Source: Paenibacillus dakarensis (GTDB lineage: Bacteria > Bacillota > Bacilli > Paenibacillales > Paenibacillaceae). Taken from it: a stretch of DNA of 64,000 nt. Positions within the stretch are counted from its first letter, which is position 1, and each line of letters starts with the position of its first letter. Of the stretch, positions 50,416 through 59,731 are shown piece after piece. Below the pieces are notes generated by a model, which saw only the letters and a program-made list of their open reading frames with translations, made no database searches and was not told where the DNA came from. The position numbers and the translations under genes were made by a program. The stretch lies in NCBI RefSeq assembly GCF_001373415.1, contig NZ_CDSE01000007.1, forward strand, positions 62,001 through 126,000, in the 5' to 3' direction.

Positions 50416-52533
50416 TTGAGAAAAATATTGCGTCCCATCACCGACTGGGTATCCACTAAACGGGGAATGTGGATTACCATTGCTGTCTGGCTGGTAGTCA
50501 TGATCGGCCTAAGCGCTGGTCCCCAGCTGAGTGAATACAAGGTGACCAACTTTCAGTCGCTTCCGGATGAAGCACAGTCCATTATAGCGGAGAACAAGCT
50601 GGAGGAAACCTTCCCTAATGAGCAGGGAGCTCCTGGCATTCTCGTCTTTCATAACGAGTCAGGCGAGATTAATGTCGATGAAGTGAAAGATATTCTGAGT
50701 GCCCTCATATCGGCTAATATTGAAGGGGTCGATGCCATTGTTGATATCAGCGCACTGCCTCCGCAGGCTCTGACAGGCTTCACATCGGAAGACAAATCTA
50801 CCATGATCGTTCCCATGAGCCTGGAGGCTGGACTTGGCAACAGCCAATATGCCGAGATTAATGAGGAAGCGACCAAGCTTGGAGAAAACATTGCGGCCAG
50901 TCTAAGCACGGACTTCTACATCACCGGGCCGGCAGGCATTGCGGGTGATACGGTTAAGCTGTTCGAGCAGGCGGACATTATTCTGCTGCTTGCGACCATT
51001 GTGATTATTTTGGTCCTGCTCATAGCCATTTACCGTTCACCGCTGCTAGCCTTTATTCCGCTTTTGGCTACTGCCATTGTGTACCAGGTGGCGAACCAGT
51101 CAATAGCCCTGATGGGGGCTGCTGGACTGGAAATCAACAACTCGACTACCTCCATCATGAGCATTTTGCTGTTCGCAGCCGTGATCGATTATTCGCTGTT
51201 CGTATTTTCCCGCTACCGCGAGGAATTAAATAAATACGAAAGTAAGTATACTGCAATGCAGCAGGCAATGAGAGCAACCGGCGAGCCTGTGTTCTTTGCG
51301 GGCGGCACGGTGCTGGCGGCCATGCTCATCCTGTTTTTTACCGATTTCCGCGATTATCAGAACTTTGCGCCGGTATTCGGCACGGCCATGTTCATTATTA
51401 TGCTGGCTTCCGTTACGCTGGTGCCTGCCTTGTTCACCCTGTTCGGGCGCAAAGCATTTTGGCCCAAGGTTCCTAAATACGGCCAGGAGCATGAGGTCAA
51501 GCATGGAATATGGGCCCCGATTGCCAAGTTTGTCGTAAATAAACCGTTCCTGACAGGCGGCATCGTGGCTGTCTTCATGGTTATCACGGCACTGAATGTA
51601 TTTAATCTGAAATATGAATTCGATACGGTTAAAAGCTTTCCGAAAGATTTGCCTTCCCGCGTAGGCTATGAAATTGTCGAGTCCCGGTTCAATAAGGGCG
51701 AGCTGGCTCCTTCTACGGTTCTCCTGGAATCCGAGACAGCCCTGACCGAGGATCAGCTCAGCCAGTTCGCAGCAAAACTGGAAAGCTACGAGGAGATCAA
51801 TTCGGTTCGTGCATCCGGCGTCACAGAAGACTCCGGTGCCGCCAAGTTCAGCGTTGCACTGACCATGAATCCCTACTCCACAGAGGCTCTTGACTTTGTC
51901 GAAGAGCTTCGCGGCCAATCGGATTCCATGCTCAGCGAGCTGTCCCTGCAGGGAGACATTTACTACAGCGGCGTGACAGCCAAGCTGGTCGATGAACGTG
52001 AAATCAACAACCGTGATATTATTAAAGTAGTTATACTAGAAACACTGCTTATTCTAGTGCTTCTTGTTGCACTGACCCGATCTTGGAAGATGCCGATTTA
52101 CATGATGGCAACCATCCTGATTTCATACGTATCCGCTTTGGGCCTCGGCCTGTTCCTGGTGGATGTACTCTTCGGGTATGAATCCATCAGCACCCGGGTA
52201 CCGGTTTACGCATTTATTTTCCTGGTGGCACTCGGCATTGACTATAACATCATTATGATTTCCCGCTTCCTCGAGGAGCGTAAGAAGCTGAACGTCAAAG
52301 ACGCTTTAGAAGCTGCTATCCGCAACACAGGAGGCGTGATCTCCTCGGCTGGTGTCATCCTGGCTGCCACATTTGCCGCTCTGACAACTATGCCGATTGC
52401 CGATCTCTTCGTGTTCGGGTTCATTGTTGCTGTCGGTATATTAATAGACACCTTCCTCGTGAGGGGAGTGTTTCTGCCATCCTTAATCCTGCTGTTCGAA
52501 AGGGATAAGAAGCCGCAGAAGCAGTCAGTTTAA
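50416..52533 (+). CDS. MMPL family RND-type transporter (YdfJ-like)
   Basis: 705-residue proton-driven exporter with the duplicated MMPL plan: one helix, an external domain, five helices, then the same again. Conserved membrane segments include ILLFAAVIDYSLFVFSRYREEL and, in the second half, FLVALGIDYNIIMISRFLEE, the D-Y pairs used for proton transfer. TTG at 50416 is the start, with AAGGAG 10 nt upstream; a TTG at 50395 lies before it. It is followed 27 nt later by a response regulator, so it is probably a target of, or partner to, that system. Lipid or drug substrates are typical. Confidence 0.92.
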   Translation: MRKILRPITDWVSTKRGMWITIAVWLVVMIGLSAGPQLSEYKVTNFQSLPDEAQSIIAENKLEETFPNEQGAPGILVFHNESGEINVDEVKDILSALISANIEGVDAIVDISALPPQALTGFTSEDKSTMIVPMSLEAGLGNSQYAEINEEATKLGENIAASLSTDFYITGPAGIAGDTVKLFEQADIILLLATIVIILVLLIAIYRSPLLAFIPLLATAIVYQVANQSIALMGAAGLEINNSTTSIMSILLFAAVIDYSLFVFSRYREELNKYESKYTAMQQAMRATGEPVFFAGGTVLAAMLILFFTDFRDYQNFAPVFGTAMFIIMLASVTLVPALFTLFGRKAFWPKVPKYGQEHEVKHGIWAPIAKFVVNKPFLTGGIVAVFMVITALNVFNLKYEFDTVKSFPKDLPSRVGYEIVESRFNKGELAPSTVLLESETALTEDQLSQFAAKLESYEEINSVRASGVTEDSGAAKFSVALTMNPYSTEALDFVEELRGQSDSMLSELSLQGDIYYSGVTAKLVDEREINNRDIIKVVILETLLILVLLVALTRSWKMPIYMMATILISYVSALGLGLFLVDVLFGYESISTRVPVYAFIFLVALGIDYNIIMISRFLEERKKLNVKDALEAAIRNTGGVISSAGVILAATFAALTTMPIADLFVFGFIVAVGILIDTFLVRGVFLPSLILLFERDKKPQKQSV

Positions 52534-52560
52534 GCGCAAAAGGTTTGGAGGGGATGTTCC

Positions 52561-53232
52561 TTGAAAATTTTAGTGGTGGATGATGATTATGATATCCTGC
52601 AGCTTGTGACTATTCATCTGACCCGCGAAGGCTATGAGGTCATACAGGCTCAGAACGGCCAGTCTGCCCTTAAGCTGCTGGAGGAGACCGAGGTAAACCT
52701 CGCCATTGTGGATGTCATGATGCCCGGGATCGACGGCTTCTCCTTGACTAAAATTCTGACCCAAGAGCTGGACATCCCCGTCATTCTCTTAACTGCCAAG
52801 GGCCAGCTGTCCGACAAGGAGCAGGGCTTTAAATCCGGCTCCGAGGATTATATTGTGAAGCCGTTTGAACCGAAAGAATTGCTGTTTCGAGTGGCTGTTG
52901 TCCTGCGCCGTTACGGTCGTTCGCTGGAGGGTGTCCTAAAAGTTGGCAACGTCAAAATCAACCGAAACGACTATGAGGTCATTATTAACGACGAAACCAT
53001 TCTCTTCCCTCTCAAAGAGTTCGAGCTTCTGACCATGCTCGCCACCCGGGTTAACAAGGTCACCCCGCGTTCCCTGCTGCTTGAACAGGCATGGGGTGAG
53101 GATTATCAAGGAAGCGAGATGACCCTGAACACGCATATGAATCGGATTCGCGAGCGGTTAAAGCGGTATGACGCTACAATTGAGATTCAAACGGTCCGCG
53201 GGGTCGGCTATAAATTAGAGGCTGATGAATGA
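52561..53232 (+). CDS. OmpR/PhoB-family response regulator
   Basis: 223 residues: receiver domain with VVDDD at 5-9, phospho-acceptor Asp51 in AIVDVMMPG and the switch lysine in DYIVKPFEPKEL, then an OmpR-type winged HTH ending in IQTVRGVGYKLEA. The TTG start has GGAGGGG 8 nt upstream. It overlaps the histidine kinase by 4 nt and lies 27 nt after the MMPL gene. The likely targets are the MMPL operon itself, by analogy with local transporter-regulator systems. Confidence 0.94.
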   Translation: MKILVVDDDYDILQLVTIHLTREGYEVIQAQNGQSALKLLEETEVNLAIVDVMMPGIDGFSLTKILTQELDIPVILLTAKGQLSDKEQGFKSGSEDYIVKPFEPKELLFRVAVVLRRYGRSLEGVLKVGNVKINRNDYEVIINDETILFPLKEFELLTMLATRVNKVTPRSLLLEQAWGEDYQGSEMTLNTHMNRIRERLKRYDATIEIQTVRGVGYKLEADE

Positions 53233-54620
53233 GAACCTTATACCGTGAGTATATATCGGCTATTCTGCTTATTTTAGGAATCAGCGTATGTATCGGCTTT
53301 ATACTGGCCAATGTGGTTTACGTCGTATTTACTAAAGATGAGATGACCCAGCAGAACCTGGAAGTGGCCCAGGAGGTCGTCTACGTCCTTGAAAAAATGC
53401 ATGCAGACGATCATTTCATCGATCGCTTCCTGGAATCCGTCGGTCAGTTAGGGTACCAGATTTATTTCGTTGACGGCTCCGGCCATGGGGTTACCTTTGG
53501 GCAGCCCTTTGAGCAGCAACAGCTCCCTGCAGGAACCGTGGACCGGGTACTCCAGGGTGGGAGCTACATGGGCAAGGAAGGCCTGTGGGATCAGTTTTGG
53601 ATGATGGGGCATTTCGCTAATGACATTAAAAATACGATCGGCCTGCCGCTTTTGATTGATCAGGCGCCGTTTGCACTCTTTCTGAAACCGGACAGCGAAA
53701 TATTGTTCTCGGATATTCATATGATGCTGGCCGGCTTTATTGCAGCCGTTGCTTTTGTCAGTGTACTGGGCGTCATCATCATGACTAAACGCCTGATTCA
53801 CCCGATATCCGAGCTGTCGGAAGCTACCAAAGCGATAACAAACGACGATTTTACGTATAACCTGAAGATTAACCGGCAGGATGAACTCGGCCAGCTGGCG
53901 GACAACTTCCTGCAGATGCAGCAGCAGCTGCTGCATAATGACGTCGCGCGGAAGTCGTTTATCAACAATGTATCTCATGATTTCCAGTCGCCTCTGATGA
54001 ACATTCAGGGCTATGCGGAGCTTCTCCTTAGTCCGGATCTGGAGGAGAAGGATCGACTTCAATATGCAGGCATTGTTAATGATGAAGCCCGGCGGTTATC
54101 CAATCTGACCAAACAGCTGTTGCTGATTACGTCTCTGGACCAGTCCGGATATCCCGTCAAGAAAAGCCTGGTAAGGCTGGATGTACAAATCAAGGAATCG
54201 ATCAGGAAGCACCAGTGGAGCCTGCAGGACCAGAACCTGAGCATCTCCTATAAACTTGAAGAGATCGTATACGTATCCGACAGGGAGCTTCTCGCGATCG
54301 TATGGGATAATCTGCTGACGAACGCTATTAAGTATAACCAGCCGAGCGGCCATATTTTTATTGCATGCCGTGCAGACCGGGACAAGGTGATCATTACGTT
54401 TCAAGACACCGGTATCGGGATGTCGGAAGAATCCATCAGCCAGGTGTTTGAACGCTTCTACCGGGCAGATACGACCCGCAAAAAAGACGGGACGGGTCTC
54501 GGGGTGTCCATTGTTAAAGAGATCATTACACTATTAAACGGAACCATAACGCTCGAGAGTGAGCCCGGAAAAGGAACCACCTTTACCGTCATGTTACCGA
54601 GGGAAGGAAATGATGAATAA
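53229..54620 (+). CDS. Sensor histidine kinase
   Basis: 463 residues with two membrane helices (about 9-34 and 158-182), an external sensor domain between them and a HAMP linker (LIHPISELSEATKAI). The phospho-acceptor is His250 in NNVSHDFQSPLMNI. The ATPase domain shows the N box WDNLLTNAIKYN, G1 FQDTGIGMS, F box FERFYRADTTR and G2 GTGLGVSIVKEI. The sensor is about 120 residues and not recognised. Its stop abuts the next ATG. Confidence 0.93.
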   Translation: MRTLYREYISAILLILGISVCIGFILANVVYVVFTKDEMTQQNLEVAQEVVYVLEKMHADDHFIDRFLESVGQLGYQIYFVDGSGHGVTFGQPFEQQQLPAGTVDRVLQGGSYMGKEGLWDQFWMMGHFANDIKNTIGLPLLIDQAPFALFLKPDSEILFSDIHMMLAGFIAAVAFVSVLGVIIMTKRLIHPISELSEATKAITNDDFTYNLKINRQDELGQLADNFLQMQQQLLHNDVARKSFINNVSHDFQSPLMNIQGYAELLLSPDLEEKDRLQYAGIVNDEARRLSNLTKQLLLITSLDQSGYPVKKSLVRLDVQIKESIRKHQWSLQDQNLSISYKLEEIVYVSDRELLAIVWDNLLTNAIKYNQPSGHIFIACRADRDKVIITFQDTGIGMSEESISQVFERFYRADTTRKKDGTGLGVSIVKEIITLLNGTITLESEPGKGTTFTVMLPREGNDE

Positions 54621-55010
54621 ATGGAGCAAGTCTGGAGTATAAGACTTATACGCTTTGCGGCCCTTTTCGGGATTATCGGGACCTTTATCGGGTCCCAGAT
54701 GTCCGGAAGTATGGATTATTCCATGCGGCCGATTCATGCGCACATCTTGCTGGTAGGATGGCTGTCGGTTTTCGCCTGGGGGATTTTTTACAAGGTGTAC
54801 AGGGTGAAATACAAAAAGCTGGTTGCTGTCCACGGCTGGCTGTCCATGCTGGGGGCGCTCGGCCTGACGGTTGGCATGTGGTTGTACCGCTTTAATCCGT
54901 TTCAGCTAAACGAGACCTTTGTCATGATTCTGGTTATTGTGGGCGGTTCGCTGCTGCTGTTAGCCTTTCTGCTGTTCTCTATCATTACTTTTCTTACGGT
55001 AAAAGAATAA
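54621..55010 (+). CDS. Small four-helix membrane protein with HxH motif
   Basis: 129 residues, four hydrophobic segments (about 9-26, 40-58, 72-88, 100-124). His39 and His41 (RPIHAHILLVGW) and His71 (VHGWLSM) lie at helix starts, a layout reminiscent of haem-binding helices of haem-copper oxidase-like proteins, which are often annotated from this similarity. The ATG follows the kinase stop with no gap, and GGAAGGAAA lies upstream. It may be the output or a co-sensor of the system. Function unknown. Confidence 0.7.
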   Translation: MEQVWSIRLIRFAALFGIIGTFIGSQMSGSMDYSMRPIHAHILLVGWLSVFAWGIFYKVYRVKYKKLVAVHGWLSMLGALGLTVGMWLYRFNPFQLNETFVMILVIVGGSLLLLAFLLFSIITFLTVKE

Positions 55011-55191
55011 ACAACGACATGATGGTGCGCGGATGATTTTTGTTTTTTAGTCTGTCTACTTGGCAGGGTGCATTTCACAGTCCATAACATCATCATGTCT
55101 TTATTGTTTGGATTACTAGAAAGGGCTTGCGGCCGCATTTCGCCTTCAATCCGCATTATAAATTCTTCGGCGTCACTGTAGCCCATTAGGA

Positions 55192-55218
55192 AGACCGTCT
55201 GAAAAGGCGGTCTTTTTG
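55192..55218 (+). terminator. Rho-independent terminator after the MMPL/two-component operon
   Basis: AGACCGTC pairs with GGCGGTCT around TGAAAA, followed by five T. The rest of 55011-55300 shows no gene. Confidence 0.8.
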
Positions 55219-55303
55219 CATTTCTTACGGCTATTATTAGAAATTCCCACAGTCCATTAGGCCATATCATGTCTCTTAACAATCAATTAAAGAGATTTCC
55301 TCT

Positions 55304-55332
55304 TTGCATAGTCCCCTACAACAAATTATGAT
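55304..55332 (+). promoter_or_regulatory. SigA promoter of the RelE-like/helicase gene
   Basis: TTGCAT (55304-55309), 17 nt, TATGAT (55327-55332), 47 nt before the start codon. Confidence 0.72.
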
Positions 55333-55378
55333 AGGGAGAATAGAGAGGTATAAATTACATTAGGGTGTGGGACAGACG

Positions 55379-58369
55379 ATGTTAATAACGAAAGATTTTC
55401 TTAAAGATATTCCCCCGGAGAAAAAAAGCTTTGTTCTTGGCAAGATGGAAGCATTCAATCATGCTCTAATGGACTGCTTTAGGATGAATAATCTGCCTCA
55501 CGGGTTTTGGGTGCGAAAGGTAGTTGGAACAGACATATACAAATTCAGGGTCAATAATGGGGATCGTGTGCTGTTCACTCTAAAGGAAGAGCGCGGTGAG
55601 AAAAACATCCTTTTCCTTCGCTACTGCAATCATGATGAGCAAATCCGGAGGGCGAAGGTTCAAAACCGGACCCTCGGTTCCATTCAAATAGCGGATTTTG
55701 ATCCCGTCATTGCGGATTATGAGGAAAATGAGCTTGATGCTGAATTGACAAGTGAATACGATGAATACGCAAAAAAGCATGCCTACCTCAGCCTGTCACA
55801 GTTAGCCTCCATTGTACTGGAGGATGAATATATCGCGTTATTGCTGGATGAAGACAACGATGACTATCTGTATTACCTGAACGACGATCAATACGACTGC
55901 CTGAAAGTGTTGGATAAGCCTTTGCTGGTCAGCGGCAGCGCAGGAAGCGGAAAGTCGATGATCGGCATCAGGAAGCTTTTGCTTAATCAACTGGCCGGGA
56001 TCCGAACCGCATATGTAACGAACTCGAATATTTTGAAGGAGCATATGTCATCGCTTTTTGATAAATTTAAAGATTCGAACACGACGGAAGATGTCGTGGA
56101 TTTTACCACGTTGAATGAATATTGCCTCAGCCGATTGAGCCTTTCTCCCAAGCAGGTCGTTCAATATGCGGATTTTGAAAAGTGGTACAGAAGCGCCAGC
56201 CGGTTGGAGAAGCGAAAGCCTTTGGACGTTCTTATGGTATGGTTTGAAATTTCCAGTGTGATCAAAGGAAGCAATGAATCACTTGTTGAACCATCAGGAT
56301 TTCTGAAGGAAACGGTGTACTTGGCAAAAAGCAAGCTTGCTCTTACGACGGCGGAGAAAAGCCGAATTTACCATATCGCCAAGCGTTATCATCAGTGGCT
56401 CGAGAAAAACCAGCTCGTTGACGAGAATGATCTGGCCAGAATGTGCCTTGAACAGCGGCAGACACAGCCTGCAGACTTGGCTTATGATTTTGTCGTCATG
56501 GATGAGGTTCAGGACATGAGCGAGGTCCAATTTGCGCTGCTTATAACATTGGCTAAACGTAAAGAGCATTATATGGTGCTTGGCGACGTTAATCAGAATA
56601 TACATATCGGCTGGACGGCGATTAACCACCTGAAAAGCCTCTTTTTTCAAAGCTGCGGGGAATTCGAAGAGCGTAATCTGATTAAAAATTACCGGAATAG
56701 CTCTGAAATTGTTGAGTTGGTCAACAAATTGTCTGATTTACGCGAGCAGCATATTGGGCGGAACGCGTACGATATACGGGAATCTTTTATCCGAACGGGA
56801 AACCGTCCATTACTTGTCCAATATTCGCAAGAGGACCGGAAGCGTCTTTTTGAACAAATGAATGAAAGAGATTATTGCGCCATTGTCGTTGCGCACGCGG
56901 ATGAGAGGGACAAGCTGCAGCTGGAAGGATATCCGACAGACCGGATTTTTACGATACATGAAATCAAGGGACTTGAATATAAAACGGTGCTGTTGGTTAA
57001 TGTCATGTCAGCCTATGCCGGCTATTGGGAAACCATTTTAAACGGATGCGCAAAGGGAAATGATTTTTATCGGTTCTTCTTCAATCTCGTTTATGTCGCT
57101 GCAACACGTGCCAGAGATCAGTTATGTATCGTTGAGGATAACTCATTTAACTCACTTCTTCAGGAACTGCAGCCTTACCTGGAAACGGTGAGCCGATTTG
57201 ATCTTGCTCAATTGCAGCTGGAGAGTGAAACAACGATTCAGTCGTGGAAGAAGGAAGCACAGCGATTGGAGAAAGCCGAGCTATATAAAAAGGCGCTTGA
57301 TATTTACCATCGGCTTGGGGACCACGAAGGGGAAGAACGCTGCCAAAATCATCTTAAGGCTCTATCTGTTCATTATTGGGACGACATGCTGGGGGTAAGA
57401 AACGAAACAGCGATTCGTATTGAAAGAGAGAATGGAGCGCTTAGCTCTAATGATGTTTATCAGGCGCTGATTCACTTCAGCTTGAGACACAGCATTTCTT
57501 TTGACGTAAATGAACGGATTCACGTAGTTGTACAGAGTAAAGACGGAACCAGCGGGCAAACGGCTGATATCAAGATGATGAACAAAGGAGACATCCTGCA
57601 AGAGTGCTCCAGTGCTGCTTACGAAATGATGGCTCTTCAAGGTATGAAAAATAACAAAGTAACCATCCATACCAAGCTGATCTCTGAAGGGCGAAATGTC
57701 TTAATCACAGATCTCGAAGGTACCGGATATGACACTGTAATTATGGAGTATACACGAAAAGGACTGACCTTCCAGTATACGAATACAAAAGAACAATCGA
57801 TCAATCGAATGCTGGATGAGATGCTTCCTGATGCTTTTGAGTCTTTTCAGAAAAATGAGACCTTGCACAATGAGGCTTTGATGCGAAAACATTTGCATAA
57901 AGCTAATGATCTTTCAGATTCCGGGCATTATGCCTTGGCGATAGAGGAATATGAGACAGCCTTTACGCTAACCCATCCGAATAATAGTGAAATGCTGTCA
58001 GCGATCTCGAGCTCGATAGGATATTGCTTTTTGCAGAAAGAGGATTATAGAAATGCTGAGCTTTATTTAAAAAAGGCGGTTTCCTGGAAGGCGCCTACTA
58101 TTTTTGAAGCTTATAATAGCTTGGGCGTGATCAAGCTGAGACAGGGGGAGTTCCCGGAAGCCGCTGCATTTTTCCGAAAAGCGATTGCTTGTCATCCTGC
58201 TTATCAAGTGGCCAAAAGCAATTTGCAATTAGCCATGAGTATGATGCGGGAAGAGGAGAGAGAATCTCAACATTGGCGGTCTCTCCCCGCTATGAATGGG
58301 AAATCCGCTGGCCGCAATGACCCTTGCCCTTGTGGAAGCGGAAAGAAGTATAAGAAATGCTGCATGTGA
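55379..58369 (+). CDS. RelE-like domain/UvrD-type SF1 helicase/TPR/SEC-C protein
   Basis: 996 residues in four parts. Residues 1-95 resemble a RelE/ParE toxin fold (HGFWVRKVVGTDIYKFRVN, ILFLRYCNHDEQI). The helicase core runs about 180-600: motif I SGSAGSGKSM, motif II VMDEVQDMSEVQ (about 375), motif III MVLGDVNQNIH, motif IV NYRNSSEIVEL, motif V EIKGLEYKTVLLV and motif VI VYVAATRARDQL (about 573). After a 230-residue region of unknown fold come TPR-like repeats (about 840-955), and the C-terminus is a zinc SEC-C motif, NDPCPCGSGKKYKKCC. ATG at 55379 is preferred to GTG at 55367; neither has a strong ribosome binding site. Monocistronic. A role in DNA/RNA repair or phage defence is inferred. 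Confidence 0.82.
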   Translation: MLITKDFLKDIPPEKKSFVLGKMEAFNHALMDCFRMNNLPHGFWVRKVVGTDIYKFRVNNGDRVLFTLKEERGEKNILFLRYCNHDEQIRRAKVQNRTLGSIQIADFDPVIADYEENELDAELTSEYDEYAKKHAYLSLSQLASIVLEDEYIALLLDEDNDDYLYYLNDDQYDCLKVLDKPLLVSGSAGSGKSMIGIRKLLLNQLAGIRTAYVTNSNILKEHMSSLFDKFKDSNTTEDVVDFTTLNEYCLSRLSLSPKQVVQYADFEKWYRSASRLEKRKPLDVLMVWFEISSVIKGSNESLVEPSGFLKETVYLAKSKLALTTAEKSRIYHIAKRYHQWLEKNQLVDENDLARMCLEQRQTQPADLAYDFVVMDEVQDMSEVQFALLITLAKRKEHYMVLGDVNQNIHIGWTAINHLKSLFFQSCGEFEERNLIKNYRNSSEIVELVNKLSDLREQHIGRNAYDIRESFIRTGNRPLLVQYSQEDRKRLFEQMNERDYCAIVVAHADERDKLQLEGYPTDRIFTIHEIKGLEYKTVLLVNVMSAYAGYWETILNGCAKGNDFYRFFFNLVYVAATRARDQLCIVEDNSFNSLLQELQPYLETVSRFDLAQLQLESETTIQSWKKEAQRLEKAELYKKALDIYHRLGDHEGEERCQNHLKALSVHYWDDMLGVRNETAIRIERENGALSSNDVYQALIHFSLRHSISFDVNERIHVVVQSKDGTSGQTADIKMMNKGDILQECSSAAYEMMALQGMKNNKVTIHTKLISEGRNVLITDLEGTGYDTVIMEYTRKGLTFQYTNTKEQSINRMLDEMLPDAFESFQKNETLHNEALMRKHLHKANDLSDSGHYALAIEEYETAFTLTHPNNSEMLSAISSSIGYCFLQKEDYRNAELYLKKAVSWKAPTIFEAYNSLGVIKLRQGEFPEAAAFFRKAIACHPAYQVAKSNLQLAMSMMREEERESQHWRSLPAMNGKSAGRNDPCPCGSGKKYKKCCM

Positions 58370-58413
58370 TCATAGCCGTTGTAATAGGGATTTAAGGAGG
58401 GGCGCATGGAATC

Positions 58414-59181
58414 ATGAAGCAGCGGAATAGAAAGTCCAAAAAGAAGAAGTCAGTCAGTTGGGGGCTGGTATTATTCGAAGTCATTGGTTGGATTATTCTT
58501 GCTGGAATGCTTGCAGGCATTTACGACACCAGCAGAATGATATCCATGATCCTGAATGCTAAGCCAATCACGCAGCTTTCGGCAGATACGACAGGAATCA
58601 TAAGACTAGAGGGTCCCGCTTCCAGTCCAATAGAGGTAACGGAGCAAGGCATATTGAGGAAGGGCTATGCTTTGATACAGAAGGAACCATTTTACTGGAG
58701 ATGCAGCCGGGGCTGTGATTATAAACCCAATAATGGCGCCAATCCGCAGGTATGGGGAAGCATAAGCGTGTTAGGTGTTGAAGTTCAAGCAGACCGGTAC
58801 CGGTTCTATAAGAGCTGGTTACCACTGAATCGTTTGACGATAGAAACAGATCATTTGCTGAGTATCTATGAAGGGGGAACAACTCGGCCGCTCCTGGTGG
58901 AGGAGCAGGATAGTACGGCGCATGGATATCATACGGTTTCCCTAGGAGAAAAGATCACGGTCATCGGGAATGCGGTTCATGGTCGGATAGAGCCTATAAA
59001 GATTGCAAATAACGAGATGCCCGCTGTACTTATTGGGGACAATATAAAGCAAATGGTTACAAAAGAGAAGAAAGAGCGAACCGCTTATACCCTCATCGGG
59101 ATTCTCGTAGTACTGCTATTGTCGCCACTGATGATCGGAAGGATCCGGCGATTTCTTGGAAGGGAAGAGCGAAGAGGTTAA
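58414..59181 (+). CDS. Membrane protein with possible GIDE-like domain
   Basis: 255 residues. A basic N-terminus (KSKKKKS) is followed by a helix at about 17-42 and a second helix near 222-242, with a soluble domain between. The pattern TGIIRLEGPASSPIE followed by LGEKITVIGNAVHGR recalls the GIDE/MULAN-type domain seen in some bacterial membrane proteins; that match is tentative. AAGGAGG lies 13 nt before the ATG, a loose spacing. It follows the helicase by 44 nt and could share its transcript. Function unknown. Confidence 0.6.
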   Translation: MKQRNRKSKKKKSVSWGLVLFEVIGWIILAGMLAGIYDTSRMISMILNAKPITQLSADTTGIIRLEGPASSPIEVTEQGILRKGYALIQKEPFYWRCSRGCDYKPNNGANPQVWGSISVLGVEVQADRYRFYKSWLPLNRLTIETDHLLSIYEGGTTRPLLVEEQDSTAHGYHTVSLGEKITVIGNAVHGRIEPIKIANNEMPAVLIGDNIKQMVTKEKKERTAYTLIGILVVLLLSPLMIGRIRRFLGREERRG

Positions 59182-59182
59182 G

Positions 59183-59478
59183 GATGCGCAGCCCTATAAG
59201 GTAAGATATCTCGATAACCCACAGTATCTTGATGAAAGTCTCTATGAAGGGGACACTCCCGGCAAACAGATACTGAAGAATATGTAAAGAATATGAAGAT
59301 AACGTATTTATCTGATCCGCATTTTTATGATGGTTCTTTGGCGGGTCATGCTGATATGAAGGTATTTCCTAAAGTAGAATCCTACCATCCCAATACCGAC
59401 ATGGCTTCTTATGGGAGGTCGCTATATCTAATGTTTAAGGAAGACGGCCAGTGGAAGATTGGTGAGGAAAAGGATTGA
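59183..59478 (+). pseudogene. C-terminal remnant of an unknown gene, frameshifted
   Basis: Two frames give protein-like sequence in succession. The first reads DAQPYKVRYLDNPQYLDESL and ends at a stop at 59284. One base over, the second reads EEYVKNMKITYLSDPHFYDG and continues to SLYLMFKEDGQWKIGEEKD and a stop at 59476-59478. The two would join by a frameshift near 59250-59290 and lack any N-terminal start or signal. The tail resembles short secreted or DUF lipoproteins. A 61-residue open frame from ATG 59293 exists but is probably not a real gene. Confidence 0.5.
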
Positions 59479-59535
59479 CCTGGCTATGCCCAGTAAGACA
59501 CATACTTCATATGCAGGATTCCATATATACCAAAA

Positions 59536-59566
59536 GACACCCAAGGGTGTTTTTTTTTTTTTTTTT
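59536..59566 (+). terminator. Terminator with a 17-T homopolymer
   Basis: ACACCC-AA-GGGTGT forms a small hairpin leading into 17 consecutive T (59550-59566). The run is long for a terminator and prone to slippage or assembly error. Confidence 0.6.
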
Positions 59567-59731
59567 GGTGTATTAGTTTTATGCAAGAAAAAACCCCGTA
59601 TCACCAGAATCATCCCTAGTCTAAAGTCCAGCATTAGATACCTCCCAAGACGGTTATGTCAGATGATTAAGGCGGATATAATGGATTTATTAATCAGAGC
59701 GTGACTTATAAAGATAAAGGAGTGTTTGAAT

